Assembly: GCA_018697195.1 (NCBI GenBank)
Contig: CM031879.1
Span: 43,388,704-43,452,703 of the forward strand
From: Certhia americana
Taxonomy: Eukaryota > Chordata > Aves > Passeriformes > Certhiidae
Direction: 5' to 3'
DNA: 64,000 nucleotides
Below, piece by piece: positions 1 through 11,812 of the stretch. Below the pieces are notes generated by a model, which was not told the origin of the DNA, made no database searches, and saw nothing but the letters and a program-made list of their open reading frames with translations. A program made the position numbers and the translations under genes. Position 1 is the first letter of the stretch. Every line of letters begins with the position of its first letter.

Positions 1-3000
1 AAATATCCTCTTCTGAAAAACTTTGCAGAGAATTATATTGAGTAGTAAAATTTAGTCTTTGTGATACTGTGCAAAGCTAATCCTGGAAACATAAATTAGC
101 TAAATATTAAGTTTTCAATAGTTTTTTAACAAGAGCTTTTGCAGTTGAATGGTTTGTTAAATTTTGCAGCACTTCTGAAACAAAAACATCCACTGCATTT
201 TCTCAATTGATTATGGAAATTGGGTACAACTTAATGCTATTCTCAAAAAAAAAAAAAATCTAGAAGCAACCGTTCACCCCAAGCAATGGTTTGATGGAAA
301 CCAAACATTTTGAAAACAATTTAGTGTTACGGGAAGAGAAATTATGCTCAACACAGTTGCTTTTGCCATGTTGACTGGCATCTGATCTGTGGGGAGCAAT
401 TTGCCTGTCTTGCCAAGGAGAAAAAAGTACGGTAATACACCAGCAGCTGTTAACAGCAGCTACCAGAGGGATATGGAGAGAAACCACATCTTTTCTACAA
501 GCAGAATTGTGTAAAGACTCAATTCCCCTTAGTTAAAGATCTTATCATTTTCTGTCTCATAGTGCTAAGAATCAGAAGGCAGAGTAGGGATATTCTGCTA
601 TTGTTTTGTTGGTATCTCCTGTTTCTGAGTCTATGTGGTTATTGCAAGCACGGCTGAAGAGCAAGCTAGCTGACATTTAAGAAGGGCAGATATTCACTAT
701 TGGTTTTCCATCTGTGCTGATGCTAAATGGAAGTATTGCTTGACTTCATTGTTTGAGGGAAAGGATTAAATATGAGTTCATATCATTCATGTCTTTGACT
801 GCAATGTTTTTGAACTTGAAATTGAATTGATATTTTCTGGTAGCTTTTATCTCTCCGACTTGTATTTGAGCACTGTGTCCCCACAATGATGAGGAGGTGA
901 TTAGGCCATTGCCATGCAGACACCATCTCTGTGCATTTAGCAGAGCTCAGATTTGATTCTGTTGCTGCTGGCATTATTGTGTCATTTTTTTTCCCACTTT
1001 CCTCTCTTCCTCATTGCTCCTCTGTGGCCTGCCATGGCTCAGGTGCTACTGGTTGCTGTTAGTGTCCAGGATTTATGAGCCATCTTTCATAGCAGGTCTC
1101 ACATTCCTGGCAAGAACTAGATGGATGAAGCATCCTAGATCATCACTCAGTGCTGGTCTGGTCACGTAGAGCATGTGGTCGCATTGTAGGGCCTGATTAT
1201 TTCTCAGAAAGTCCATTCACTAGCAAAGAAATACTGAGAAAACATTATAAAAAAAGTTAAAGTATTAACAGCGGTGATTTTTCAGTTAAACTTCAGTTAA
1301 AGTATGACAGTATGCTCTCACTCATATGAAAAAAAAAAAGTACCCTCAAGATAAATCCAGTGTTGGAGTAGAGGATGAATTTTTATTGAGTCCACTTTGA
1401 ATTGTTTCCTATTTATGCCTGGCTAATCCTGGGGATTGCCTGAGCAATGACAAAGAAAGCTCAACACAAGACAGCAATGTGCAGTTCCTTAAAATGATGT
1501 TTTTATCATATGTTTTAGCCTATGTTAAACTCTTGAATCATTCCACATTGTAACAAAAAGTAAAATAATCTTCTGGCTACTTTGTTGTGTGTTTGCATAT
1601 GTTTTTAATTTCTTTTGTGACACAGAAAAGTAGGCAATTTTCTGACCATTTTGTGTAATGGCAGTGCAGAATGTTATGACTCTATCTACTTGGCAAAATG
1701 TCTTGCTGAGATATAAATAGATTTCTAATGCCTGTCAGGCTCTGTGCCCAAGAAATTTTCTTGTAGATATCTCATTACAGAAATAACATCATCAATAAAA
1801 TAGCTGAAATATTTTGAAAATGTGGGAATATTTTTTACATCAGTAACTGCAAGGAAAATACCTACCATATGCATAATTTGAGGCTGATTTAAAAACTGTA
1901 ATTTATCATAATTATCTGCATATTATAATGGCAAAACACACTTAATTGCTTTTGACTGGACTGGTATTATGATGAGAAGGAAAGTTAACAGCAGATGGCC
2001 CTACTGTCAAAACTGTACTCTCTTAACCCAAAATGAAGTAGCAGACTGAACATAACGTGTTTCTGGCTTCTTTTTCTGATTTTCATCGGCAAGTATGAAC
2101 TAGCATTTGGTGGGGTTGTGAATGTTTACAGACCAATAGAAATTGTCTTAGCTGGTGACAAAAATAGCAATGAAAACTTGACTAGATAGGATTCCACATC
2201 CCAATATGACTTTGATTTTTTTAAAGCATATAAATTTTTTTTAAGAATTAAACTGGTCTGAAAAACAAATTCTATCTAAAATATTAGAATGGATTATAAC
2301 ACTCTTCTCTGCCCTTTTACCACCATATGTATATCATCTACTTTCATACAGCAAAAAAGAAGTGCTTAATCTTATATACCTGTCTGGCTGTGAAGAAATA
2401 AATTAACAGTTGAAGAAACTGATAATTTTGCAGTGCTTCAAATAAGTTCAGCTTTGCTGCATCAATTGCAATATGCCTGAAGGATTTCTCTTGTATTAAT
2501 CACAACATGCATGCACAGATGTGGTGCTGTAAAAATCCCAGCATCTCTACTCACAAAATGCCTGAGAGAATTGAAGAACTTAAGATTACATTTGTACAAT
2601 GTTAAATTACAGAATAGGAGAGAGAAAGGTTGGTTTGGTTTGGGTTTTTTTTAAAAATATCTAGCCAGAGAGAATCACAATAAGCAGGTGGTACATTATA
2701 CTGCTGGATGGTCAATGAAAGTAAATTAGCTGCTTCATCTGATAGAAAGGAAATGCTGGCCTGATCAGCCTAAATAAAGGTGACATGTTATTTGTGAAAT
2801 AATGTGAATACCGAAATGTGGTTTGACCCCAAAGTTTGTGTGTATATTTTGTCTGTGCTTCATATTATAGATTTTATAAAAGTTAATCTTCTAGACTAAA
2901 ATAATGGGTGAATTTATTAGAAAGCAGAACTCATTACAGGGAGAGATTTATTATTTGCTTTGTGTCAGAACCAATGTTGCTCAGATGTGCTGATTGATGG

Positions 3001-5770
3001 GACAATGTAATTTGTTCATCATAGTAACAATATGCAAAAGGAAAACAGTGGGACAAAGATGTTTTGCACCTTCAACATTTTCCCCTTTTACAGTCTGAGC
3101 CTAACAGGAAGATTTTTAGAAGATATCTTATTTTTTAAAGGGCCAACCAAAATAAATCCGTAGGTTTTTTAGGTCTAAATTAAATAGTAAGACACAAACA
3201 CTCTAGAAAAAAACTCTTTGTGTAGGGTTTTAGTGTATTTTTAACACTAAGATGATGCATATTTAAACTTTTTTTGATACATCATCTTTTAGTGGTGATG
3301 TTTCTGGAAATGGACAGCCAGTTGCAATCTGGTTTATGCCTATTTCAGGAGGCTGCTAGTTTTTTAAGCTTCAGATTTGTTCCTTAGGCTGTATTAATTT
3401 GACCCTTGTTTCAGCTAATGCAGATACACAACTTGATATCATTTCGTGGTGTAATGTAGGTATACAGGGACACAGTGCTGACTTTCTATGCTCTTTTGAA
3501 ACCTGACAGGATATACTTCAAATAACTTACTACACTTAGCAATAAACTGTGTGCAATCTGTATATAATTTTTATTTAGCCTACTGTATCATAGTACATGC
3601 AAAGATAGGTACCCTTGAATACCCAAAATCAGTTGTAAAAAAGCCCGTAAGAATTTTCTCATTCTTTATTTTTCCTTGGAATCATCCTTTTTTGTAGGAG
3701 GTACTCAAGACAGGTTTTCTTTGAACATCTAGTAATGTGATATTTTGCTGTTACCCCATGCTGATCTTCTGAGCATCCTCTAAGACGGTTTCTGCGATCT
3801 AAAGTAAAGTTCCAAGTTCAAATTAATCAAAACATCTCATTATTTGAATCTGATTCATGTACTGTAGAGGGTTTTTTTTGGGAGGGTTTAATGAATCAAG
3901 TTTGAATTAAATTGCAAAAACTTGATGATTCACTTATCTTTTGGTAATTCTCTCCCTTACAAAACATTAATGCAGTACACAAGGGTCTTGGAAGTAGGTT
4001 GAAGAGCACAATCTCACAAGAACTTTTAAGAGGTTACCTGCTAAGCTATATTTTGAAATGGATACCTTATACAATTCTGGGAAAGTTCTGTTTGCTGTTG
4101 GAGAATAATATTTCTTGATCTGTCTGCGCAGTTTTGCTATGCTCTCATTCACTTGCCAGAACTTAAGCAAAGAAGAAAAAGCCATTTGCAAAAATGTATC
4201 AATTCTGATGATTTAGAATTTTGCCTATTGTTACTCCTCTGCCATCATTTTTCGTATTACTTTTTAAAAAAATGTTGAACTAATTTTTCACTTTTATTTA
4301 TTATTCATCAAAATGTTTTGCTCTCATTATAAAGCCTATATTCTCTATCTTTTTATGAGTCAGCAGAGGGGTGAATTGTAGGACATGTGATAGCTATAAA
4401 GATTTTGAAAACCTTTCTGTAAAGAAAACCCATTTTTTGTTTGTAGCAGGTTGACAGCTGGAATCTCAGCAAGTGAAAGCAAAGCAGGATATCAGGAATG
4501 GAGTGAAAGGCTAAATGTAAAGATACAATAATATTCCAAATGTTACAATGAAACAATAGAATCATTAGGGAAAATTTAAAATAGTAAGGAAGTCACTTTG
4601 AAATTATGGCTTTACATTTTTAATCCGTTAAAATGTTCTGGCATGGGTTAAAGAGTTTGATCTTGCAGTGAGACCATAGATCTAGAGCAGAAGAGTAGAA
4701 ATCTTCATCAGTGTGCATTTATAGAGAACGTTTTTTTTCTTTATGTAACTAATTGGAATCAAGTATCCTTGTATAAAGGCATCTAAAAGTCATATACATA
4801 TACAGTCACATTCTGTTTCAGCCCTAAAGAGTACTTTTTTTGCTCTATAGAATTATTGCTCTTGCTTCAAATGTTAAATCATGGTTTAGTTGTGTAAAAA
4901 CTAAGTAGCTTTTTTTTATACCGCCAGATTATTAGGTTGGTTAATTTTTTTAAAGTTGATTATTTCTTTTCACAATTTTTTACTCTTGAACTTTAGTACA
5001 GGGGAAAACCAAAGATGATATTTATTGAGTATGAGTCTTAAGTTGTTAGAGGCTTGAGGGGTGTCATTGCAGTGTGGCACATGTCATCAAACCAGCAGAT
5101 TCTGGCACCACAGATGCAACACAATGCCTCTAAAATTTTTCTTTTTCCTGCTGGAACAGGCAAGCTCCGAAGGCCTGCATTGACAGATAATGAGATCTGA
5201 TAAGCAAGGGGAAAAGGGGTAGGTGGGAATGAAAGAGTAAGGGAATATCCATATTCATTATTTAATCAAATAACATTCTCTTGGTGGATTTTGGGAATAC
5301 TCATTCCTTGCTTCAAAAGCTTCTCTGTGATGGCTGTAAACAAATTACCTCTGCGAATAACTTCTTAATCAGGGAACAGTAGAGCTGTTCTCTACTTGAT
5401 CTCTCCCTTTGGGTGGTCCCAGTCAGAGAGCAGCAGCCTTCCTTCTGATGACTTGGCTTCAGAGAAGCTATATGATATTATGCTGACAGCTGTAGACCTC
5501 TTTTTGTTAGGGATAACAAACACCCTGTGCTGAGGACAGCATCAAGCCCAGCCTGCAGTATGCCCAATTAGAGAAGCTAAAATCTCATTTGTTTCACCAT
5601 GGGAGTCTCTGAAAGCACACCGTTTTGGCCTCATTACAGTATTTTTAACTTTACAAAAACAATTTCATTATGGAAATTAAAGAAGCTCATTTAGTCTTAG
5701 CATTTAAGCTTAACTTAATAAATTCCTCAACTGTATCAGTTGCCCTATTGTGCAGGTTTTTTGTTCTTTC
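1..5770. other. Unassigned AT-rich noncoding DNA
   Basis: No gene is recognised here. Open frames are short (76 codons or fewer), mutually unrelated and rich in Leu, Phe, Ile and Ser, as expected of translated AT-rich noise. There are short homopolymers, including a 14-base A run at 245-258, and one imperfect hairpin at 3245-3294, listed separately. Around 5040-5560 the composition is slightly less AT-rich, but no repeat family could be assigned. Confidence 0.7.
3245..3294. repeat. Imperfect inverted repeat (hairpin)
   Basis: The left arm CACTAAGATGATGCAT (3245-3260) is complementary to the right arm GATACATCATCTTTTAGTG (3276-3294), apart from a two-base bulge in the right arm and one mismatch. 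The AT-rich loop is about 15 bases. It could be a decayed miniature inverted-repeat element or chance in AT-rich DNA. No target-site duplication was seen. Confidence 0.35.
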
Positions 5771-5886
5771 TCTAAGAAAAATTTGTTTTAGAAACTGTTT
5801 GCAGAGACTGTTTCATAAAGGAATGTGCCATTTTGATATGCTATTTATTATTAAAATGAACGCATTTCTGGACTCCATTGTAGTAA
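5771..5886 (+). repeat. Direct duplication, copy 1
   Basis: This stretch, starting TCTAAGAAAAATTTGTTTTA and ending ACTCCATTGTAGTA, recurs nearly base for base at 7301-7420. Differences are a few substitutions (for example GATATG versus AATATG), one extra A near the start, and a small change in a T-rich block in the middle. The two copies lie about 1.5 kb apart in the same orientation. Sequence upstream of the shared block is unrelated. The last shared bases may extend about 10 bp further (ATTTTCCTGTG here, AATTTCCTTGG in copy 2). It matches no repeat family I know and codes for nothing evident. Confidence 0.9.
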
Positions 5887-7129
5887 TTTTCCTGTGTTGA
5901 ACGTGTGAACATTGATGAGCATTGACTCTGCTGTACTCTACTGTGTAAGTGAGGGAAAAGATGTCAGATGATAATCTCTTTTAGTCCCTAGCAATATGGG
6001 CTAAGGATAGGATACCTTAAGTTGCAGGTGAAATAGCTGTTTATCCCACTAACATATGAAATGGTTTAATTTCCCTGAAATTTTTCTTGAAGATCAAATA
6101 AATTAATAAAATGGGACTGCTATAAACGGTGCAGTTACTATATATACTAGTTCTGAAAACAAACTAGATTGATTGTAAGCATCTGTTTTTATGTATTTTT
6201 TTCTCTTTGGAATATGTCCCAGTGGCTTTTTCTTTGTTAGAATGATCCAATTTACTTAATAAGCTATAAATATGTTGAGCTCAAGTCAACAAAGGTGTTT
6301 TCAGCAAACACAGTAGTATAAATAAATCAAACTTTTTTCTTTCGACTCTTATGGGCTGCAGTAGGAGAAAGGTAATCAGTATCAGTGGTGCACCTGGGGC
6401 TTTTCTGGTCTCAGGTGCCAAATCCTTTTTTCTTGCTGCTGGTGTTGGCACTGTCACCGCTGCTCCATTTTTACTTGCTTTTGTAGACAGGAGCTGGAAG
6501 GAAATGTGAGTGAAGGAGGCAGAGGGAACTTCATTCCACTACCCTTCATCTTTCCTCTACTGTCACTGGAGCTACCCCATCAGCTTCCTCAAATTCCCTC
6601 TGTTAAGATTTATTTAGAGGTGTCTGCTTAAATCCAGCTTAAATAACTGAGTCATTTTTCAGAGAAGCAGCTGTTCAGTTTTCTTCAAAACTGGGTTCTG
6701 TTTAGTAACCATAATAATTTGTTTCTCCTATAACTTGCTTTTCAGTCAAGCTATGGCATTTTCTATAGTTAGAATGTGAGCTGCCTTTGTTTGCATTTTT
6801 TTTGTTTAACTTGAGGTGAAGTGATGCAAAAGACTGTAAGAACATTCTGCTTCCCTTAAAATAATTGGGCTTCAGTTCTTCAAAGATGTTTGTTTTCTTT
6901 TTTTCTCTGCTGAAACCCCAAATCCTTATCTGACTGAGAGCTGAAGTAGTGATTTTATTATTATCCCTCTTGGCTCTCTAGCAATGTGAAAAGAAATAGA
7001 AGTTGTTGGATGCATTTAAATAAGTGAGTATAAATAAAACTATTAAAGAGGAGGATTGGTGCAAATGGCTAATCTGCAATTGGTCTGCACCAAGTATTCT
7101 CTTAAATTATGAATGCACAGTCTCAATCT
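5887..7129. other. Unassigned noncoding DNA between repeat copies
   Basis: No gene, RNA or recognisable transposon is seen. A slightly GC-richer patch near 6390-6600 has no assignable identity. Confidence 0.65.
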
Positions 7130-7262
7130 GTCTCTGGTTCTCCTTTGGAGACCTTCAAAACCTGACTGAACGTGACCCTAAGTGACCTGATGCAGCACAA
7201 AAGTTGGCCTGGCTTTGAGTGAGCTCTTGGTCAAGATGACATCCCCAGGTCTGCTGCGGTTC
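7130..7262 (+). mobile_element. Decayed CR1 LINE 3'-end fragment
   Basis: The order of recognisable pieces follows an avian CR1 3' region: TTTGGAGACCTTCAAAACCTG (the conserved 'ggagatattcaaaacc' block), then a region resembling 'ggcctgctttgagcag', then TCAAGATGACATCCCCAGGTC (the 'gatgacctccagaggtcc' block). The copy is strongly diverged and lacks a clear terminal ATTCTGTG repeat. The orientation places the CR1 3' end to the right, about 40 bp before copy 2 of the duplication. Confidence 0.6.
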
Positions 7263-7300
7263 TAAATCTAGGAGGGAAGGACTAGAGATGCTGAACTTGA

Positions 7301-7420
7301 TCTAAGAAAAAATTTGTTTTAGAAACTATTTGCAGAGACTGTTTCATAAAGGAATGTGCCATTTTAATATGCTGGTTCTTTTTTATTAAAATGAACACAT
7401 TTCTGGACTCCATTGTAGTA
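7301..7420 (+). repeat. Direct duplication, copy 2
   Basis: Second copy of the block at 5771-5886, in the same orientation. After the shared ATTGTAGTA the sequence carries TCCAGTATCCAGTGGAT, a short internal duplication of TCCAGTATCCAG type, before similarity resumes weakly. Copy 2 has one extra A in the initial A run and a T-rich middle segment. Its left edge is close to a CR1 tail. Either a small local duplication, or two insertions of one unnamed short interspersed element. Confidence 0.9.
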
Positions 7421-7583
7421 TCCAGTATCCAGTGGATAATTTCCTTGGAAACAAAATTTTTCACCAAAACTTGCTTTAAACAGCTGTATGAAGCCTGGCA
7501 AAGAATAAGTAGTTACCAGAAACTAATTCTGAACTCCTCTTGGTGGTAAGCTGGCACTACCATCAAAATCACAGCAAGGTGCT

Positions 7584-7683
7584 ATTCCCTTTTCTTTTCT
7601 CTCCCCCTCCCACCCTTTCTCTCCCTCCCTCCTCTCTCCTCTTCCCCCATGTCTTTCTCCTGCTCTTCTGCTTTTCTCTGTAG
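7584..7683. repeat. Long pyrimidine tract ending in TAG
   Basis: About 97 bases are almost purely C and T on the + strand, ending CTTTTCTCTGTAG at 7683. On the - strand, 7603-7629 reads as five G runs of three or more separated by loops of 1, 1, 7 and 1 bases, which fits a canonical G-quadruplex motif. On the + strand the tract is an excellent polypyrimidine-AG (3' splice site) string, but no open frame or 5' splice site worth naming follows. It is most simply low-complexity DNA. Confidence 0.8.
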
Positions 7684-9400
7684 ATATCCCATATCCCTAC
7701 CTGGTTAATGTGCTAACCATTGTGTAGCTTTATTGTGAACAGAAAAGGGGAATGATCTACCTGTAAAAACTATTTTAATGGACTGGGTTTTCATAATTTT
7801 TTAAAAAATTAAAATAAAACCTTGTCAGAACTGTTAATGTGTTTGAGAGCATGGATATCTTGGCAACAAACTGGTCTGGGAAATTTGTAATATTTTGATT
7901 TTTTACTATATGTGTAATAAAACAAGTTATACAAGGTGAGTGGTAGTCTTGGAGATCTTTATTTATTCATAGAAGTCTAAAGAAAGGAATGAGATTCCTG
8001 TTGAGTCTGAATAATGGCAATCTTCAGTCATTTTGTGTCCTCTGAGACTTACTTTTGTTCACTATTTCAAATGTCATTTTGTGTGTTAGAAAACATCAGG
8101 ACTCCATCTTGCATAAGCTGCATAAAAAATACAGTTTCTCTACCTTTCTTTCAAAGCCAATTAAAGTGTAAAGCTGAAATAATACAATGTGGTTAAATTA
8201 TAGATCAAGCAGTTGTGCAGATGTATCATTGAACGGTACTCAGTCCATTTTATGCTATTATAAACTACAGAAACGTTATGTTTACTTCCTTTATAAATCA
8301 AGCAAATCTTGTTTTTATTGCAGAGAGTGGGAGGTGAGGTAATAGTGGAGTGGGAGGATAATTTAGAATAGAGGTACCTGCAACATGCAGATACAGTGCT
8401 CCAGAGTATTAGGATATGTTATGTTCCTTTTGAGAAGTTGTTTGTAATGATTGTTAATAGCATCCCACAAGAGGAAGCAGAATGTAAGTATGCTGAAATC
8501 CAATCAAAGTTGTGATATAAAGTTCAGGATCATTTGTATCAGATGAGAATCTTAATAGGAGGGCAAACAACAATATTGTCAGGAGCTCAGTCCATACCCT
8601 GCGATTTACTGAAGTTTTAAGTGGTCTGACCTGTCTGTTTTCTGAAAGAACTCTATATTTAGTATACTTATAGTATATTTAGTTATCAGAAACTGAAAAG
8701 GCAATAATATGGAAAAAAATGTGGAAAAGAAGATAGTAATTCTAACTGGTAATGAGGCCGTGGGTTACAGACAGAATTGTTTTTTCCAGCTGACATATAA
8801 CAAAATGAAGAAAAATGGAAAGTAAACATTCCACTTCCATCTAATTGTTCTCTAGTTAGGTTGTCCCATTGTGGTTCGACAGAGTTGGCATCCTTTAACT
8901 CAACTCTCTTTATTCAGTAAACAAGAGGCTCTACCAGTATCACTGCTTCTTCTAAAGTTATTTCATCCCCAGGAAAGAAAACTGCATACTTGGAACAGAA
9001 TTTTTTGTAGGCATATATGCATTTGATCTCATACTGTAAATAACTTCTCTTCACAGAGCCATATTTTTCTAAAGCAGCAGAAAGTGAGGGAAGCTTTGAA
9101 AATTTGAAAGGACGTATTTTGGCAAGAGAGAACTAATGATAATAATAGATACATGTACTCTAAAAATATATATATATATTTGCAGAAAGCTTTTCATAGC
9201 AATCTGGTAGGAAATCTACCTATCAAAAAAATTGCTGGCTTTTAACAAATGGCTTCTGGACTCATCTTTATTGTTTTTAGAATTGGTGCTTTAACTCATT
9301 CTAGTTTCATTAAGGAAAACAGGTTAGCAGCATTGCAGCAAAGTTTGTGGTGTCTTTGGGTTGAAATGCTGACATAAAAATTGGTGTGAGATTTATCATG
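7684..9400. other. Unassigned noncoding DNA
   Basis: No gene is recognised. There is a short AT dinucleotide run at 9165-9179. The open frame at 8014-8196 (60 codons) has no protein-like features. Confidence 0.65.
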
Positions 9401-9467
9401 AGTGTATGTATATATGTATATATACACTTACCTCTGTGTGTGTGTGTATATGTATGCATATATATGT
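9401..9467. repeat. TA/TG/TATG microsatellite tract
   Basis: Interrupted alternating purine-pyrimidine DNA: GTATGTATATATGTATATAT, then a (TG)n block, then TATATGTATGCATATATATG. The first half folds imperfectly on itself (AGTGTAT near 9401 against ATACACT near 9428). A second TA/TG tract of the same kind is at 10545-10564. Confidence 0.85.
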
Positions 9468-11212
9468 GACATCAATGAATGAAGAAGTATTAAAAACTTG
9501 ATTTTTTGAGGAATTCTGGCATTATTTCATCAGTTACCTTTGGCAAAGAGAGAGACAGAACTAAATGCTGACCTGCCAGCTAGCCCTCAGTTAACTAATG
9601 TTGAAAATGTGATGTTAGATATGAAGAGCATTGTGATGGTGCTTAGATACAGCAAATTTAGCGGCTACTTAAAACAAAAGCCTTTCCTCAGAGCAGGATC
9701 ATATGGCTTGAGAAATGAGTGGGAAAGTTTGCCTTTTGTATCCTGCTCAGTGAAAGTAATTGCAACCCTTCCCCTTCATCTGATCACTTGCTCTGTTACG
9801 GGTCTCCTCACCTGTCCCTCTCCACCTGTGCAAGTTCAGGATCACCTTAATGTCTGTACCTAGAGCTGTGGGAAACTGTTTCTGTTGTGGTTATGCATTT
9901 AACAATTGGGCTGCTTATGCCAGTTTAATCAATGCTTTTTCCTCATCATAAAGCTCTTCCTTGGTTATCATGTAACCAGATGTAAATTAATCTGCCTTGA
10001 AGCAGTTAACATATTGAAAACCACTAGGTATCTAACAGGCTTCCCACAGTTATCCCATGTGTATACAAAAGACAAAGTAACTTTAGAGAAATCTGTTCCT
10101 TGTAAGTACTTTATAAGTGGTGAAGTGCTAGATTGCACTGTAATGTATATCATCAAATGAAAACAATTTTACTATCAAGGTCTTTGATTAGGATGCTCAA
10201 AAATATGCATATTTTATGGGATATGCAAGTGTCATTGGATATGGTGGAAGGACATTTACCAAGAAATGTAAACATCTTTTGTAGAAGAGGTTGAAACCTC
10301 TTGCAAATGAAAATAAACAAGTTCAATAGAAACTTTGACCCAAATGGATCGTTAGTTGCAGCCTACAGATTCTTTTTCAAATCATTAACTGCATTTTACA
10401 GTGTCTTGCAAAGAAAGAAATGGAGGCTACTGCTTAATGAGCCTTTCTTTAAAATAGATGTGACAGCCAAGCTTCTTACAATTGGCCAATTTAGGAGTTA
10501 GAAAATGGTTTAATTTAATTCATCCACTAGGGCTTTGTAAATGAGTATATATGTATATATATACTACGTGCAATAGTAAAATTGTCAGATGTGTTATATA
10601 CTTCATTTACCATAAACTCCCAGCTGCCCTGCCTGTATTTTGCCCATTAATCTGTCATGGACTTTAACACTTCAGACACACGTTTCTGAAGAGCCCAAAT
10701 AATTATCTTATTTTATCTATCAAATTAACTTGTCATATGAATAATTCTTCTATTTTTTTTTAACAACCAGGGCTGAATTTTCCTCTGACTGTGTATTTTA
10801 TTTTGCTGTTGTATATGTAGAGCCAGACAAACATGGGTACGCTGTTACTCCCAGCTGTTGTCAACTCCAGGATAATGTTTTGTTCTGAGCTTATGATGGA
10901 TTTCTAGTTTGTATTTTTTGGTCTACCTAGTTTTAAAATAAAAGGTTATTAGATTTGCCTTATCAATTAAGTAGGTAGCGTGAAAACATTGTTATAAGAA
11001 TTGTTATTTTTTTTTCCTCCCAGATAATTATCATTACAAATTTGTGAACCCTTGTGTTTTCCTGATTTTCTTGGGACTTTTTAAAAAGGAAAATCCTTGC
11101 AAAATATACTGTAGTTATTTTTTTTTACCATAAAGCCACAGGAAATATTTACATGATCAGAGGAAAAATAAGGAAAAGCATGACTTTTCTTATTACTTAT
11201 CACTGTAGAGAT
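9468..11212. other. Unassigned noncoding DNA
   Basis: An open frame of 107 codons at 9540-9863 (+) has no recognisable motif, and its length is within what an AT-rich window this size yields by chance. At 10200-10215 there is a perfect 16-base palindrome, AAAATATGCATATTTT. Two C/T-poor stretches near 10980-11160 hold only homopolymers. Confidence 0.6.
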
Positions 11213-11812
11213 TTTCAGTGTGGCAAATCAGAGTTTGTTGTGGGAAAGCTCTGAGGAGGAGATGTGTTCTGGGACGTCTGCCCAAGGATGCTCCAAGCTT
11301 CTCCCAAGGTGCTCATGAAGGTAACACTTATTGTTGATGTAAATTTTGGGGTCTGGGGGAAGAAAGAAGCAACTGGACCAGACAGGGTTGTGAATCCTGT
11401 TGCTGCCAACACGAACACAGAGCTCTGCCTGGTTTCTGGGGTGTTGCTGGTGCTGAAGTTGTGTAGGGCAAAAAGTTAGCTGAGGTTCCAAGGTTCTGCG
11501 GGGCTGCATCCACCCCTTTTTTCCATAAGCTGGAGTAAGAGCAGAAAGAAGACAGCCCTGGCAGCACAGGTGTCACCTTTTGCAGGGAGCTTCCGAGGGC
11601 AATGAGTTGCAAGCAGCAATCTCTGCAGATTTGAAGTTACAAATTTTCATTTGTTGTACTGTTACCTTTCTCTTCTTTCCTGCTCTCATCAAAACCAAAG
11701 ATGTCTCAGTAAGAGGAGCAAATCCTTTCACGCTCAAGGGATATGAGAATGTCTGTACAACTTTTAGATTTATGTTATATTCCATCTCCAGGAGAGATGT
11801 GTAGCAGATGTT
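11213..11812. other. Stop-poor patch with overlapping open frames
   Basis: For about 600 bases the sequence is less AT-rich than its surroundings and several frames stay open on both strands. On the + strand: 11264-11479 and 11580-11804. On the - strand: 11215-11418, 11228-11509, 11328-11612 and 11573-11785. None shows a domain or catalytic motif I recognise. The + frame at 11580 begins with a mixed, protein-like stretch (GASEGNELQAAISADLKLQ) and then becomes hydrophobic noise. Possibilities are a decayed retrocopy or transposon of unknown family, or a chance GC-richer patch. Confidence 0.3.

Noticed and set aside
9540..9863. 107-codon + strand frame as a possible gene
   Set aside because: No domain, no splice context, and a length expected several times by chance in AT-rich DNA of this size.
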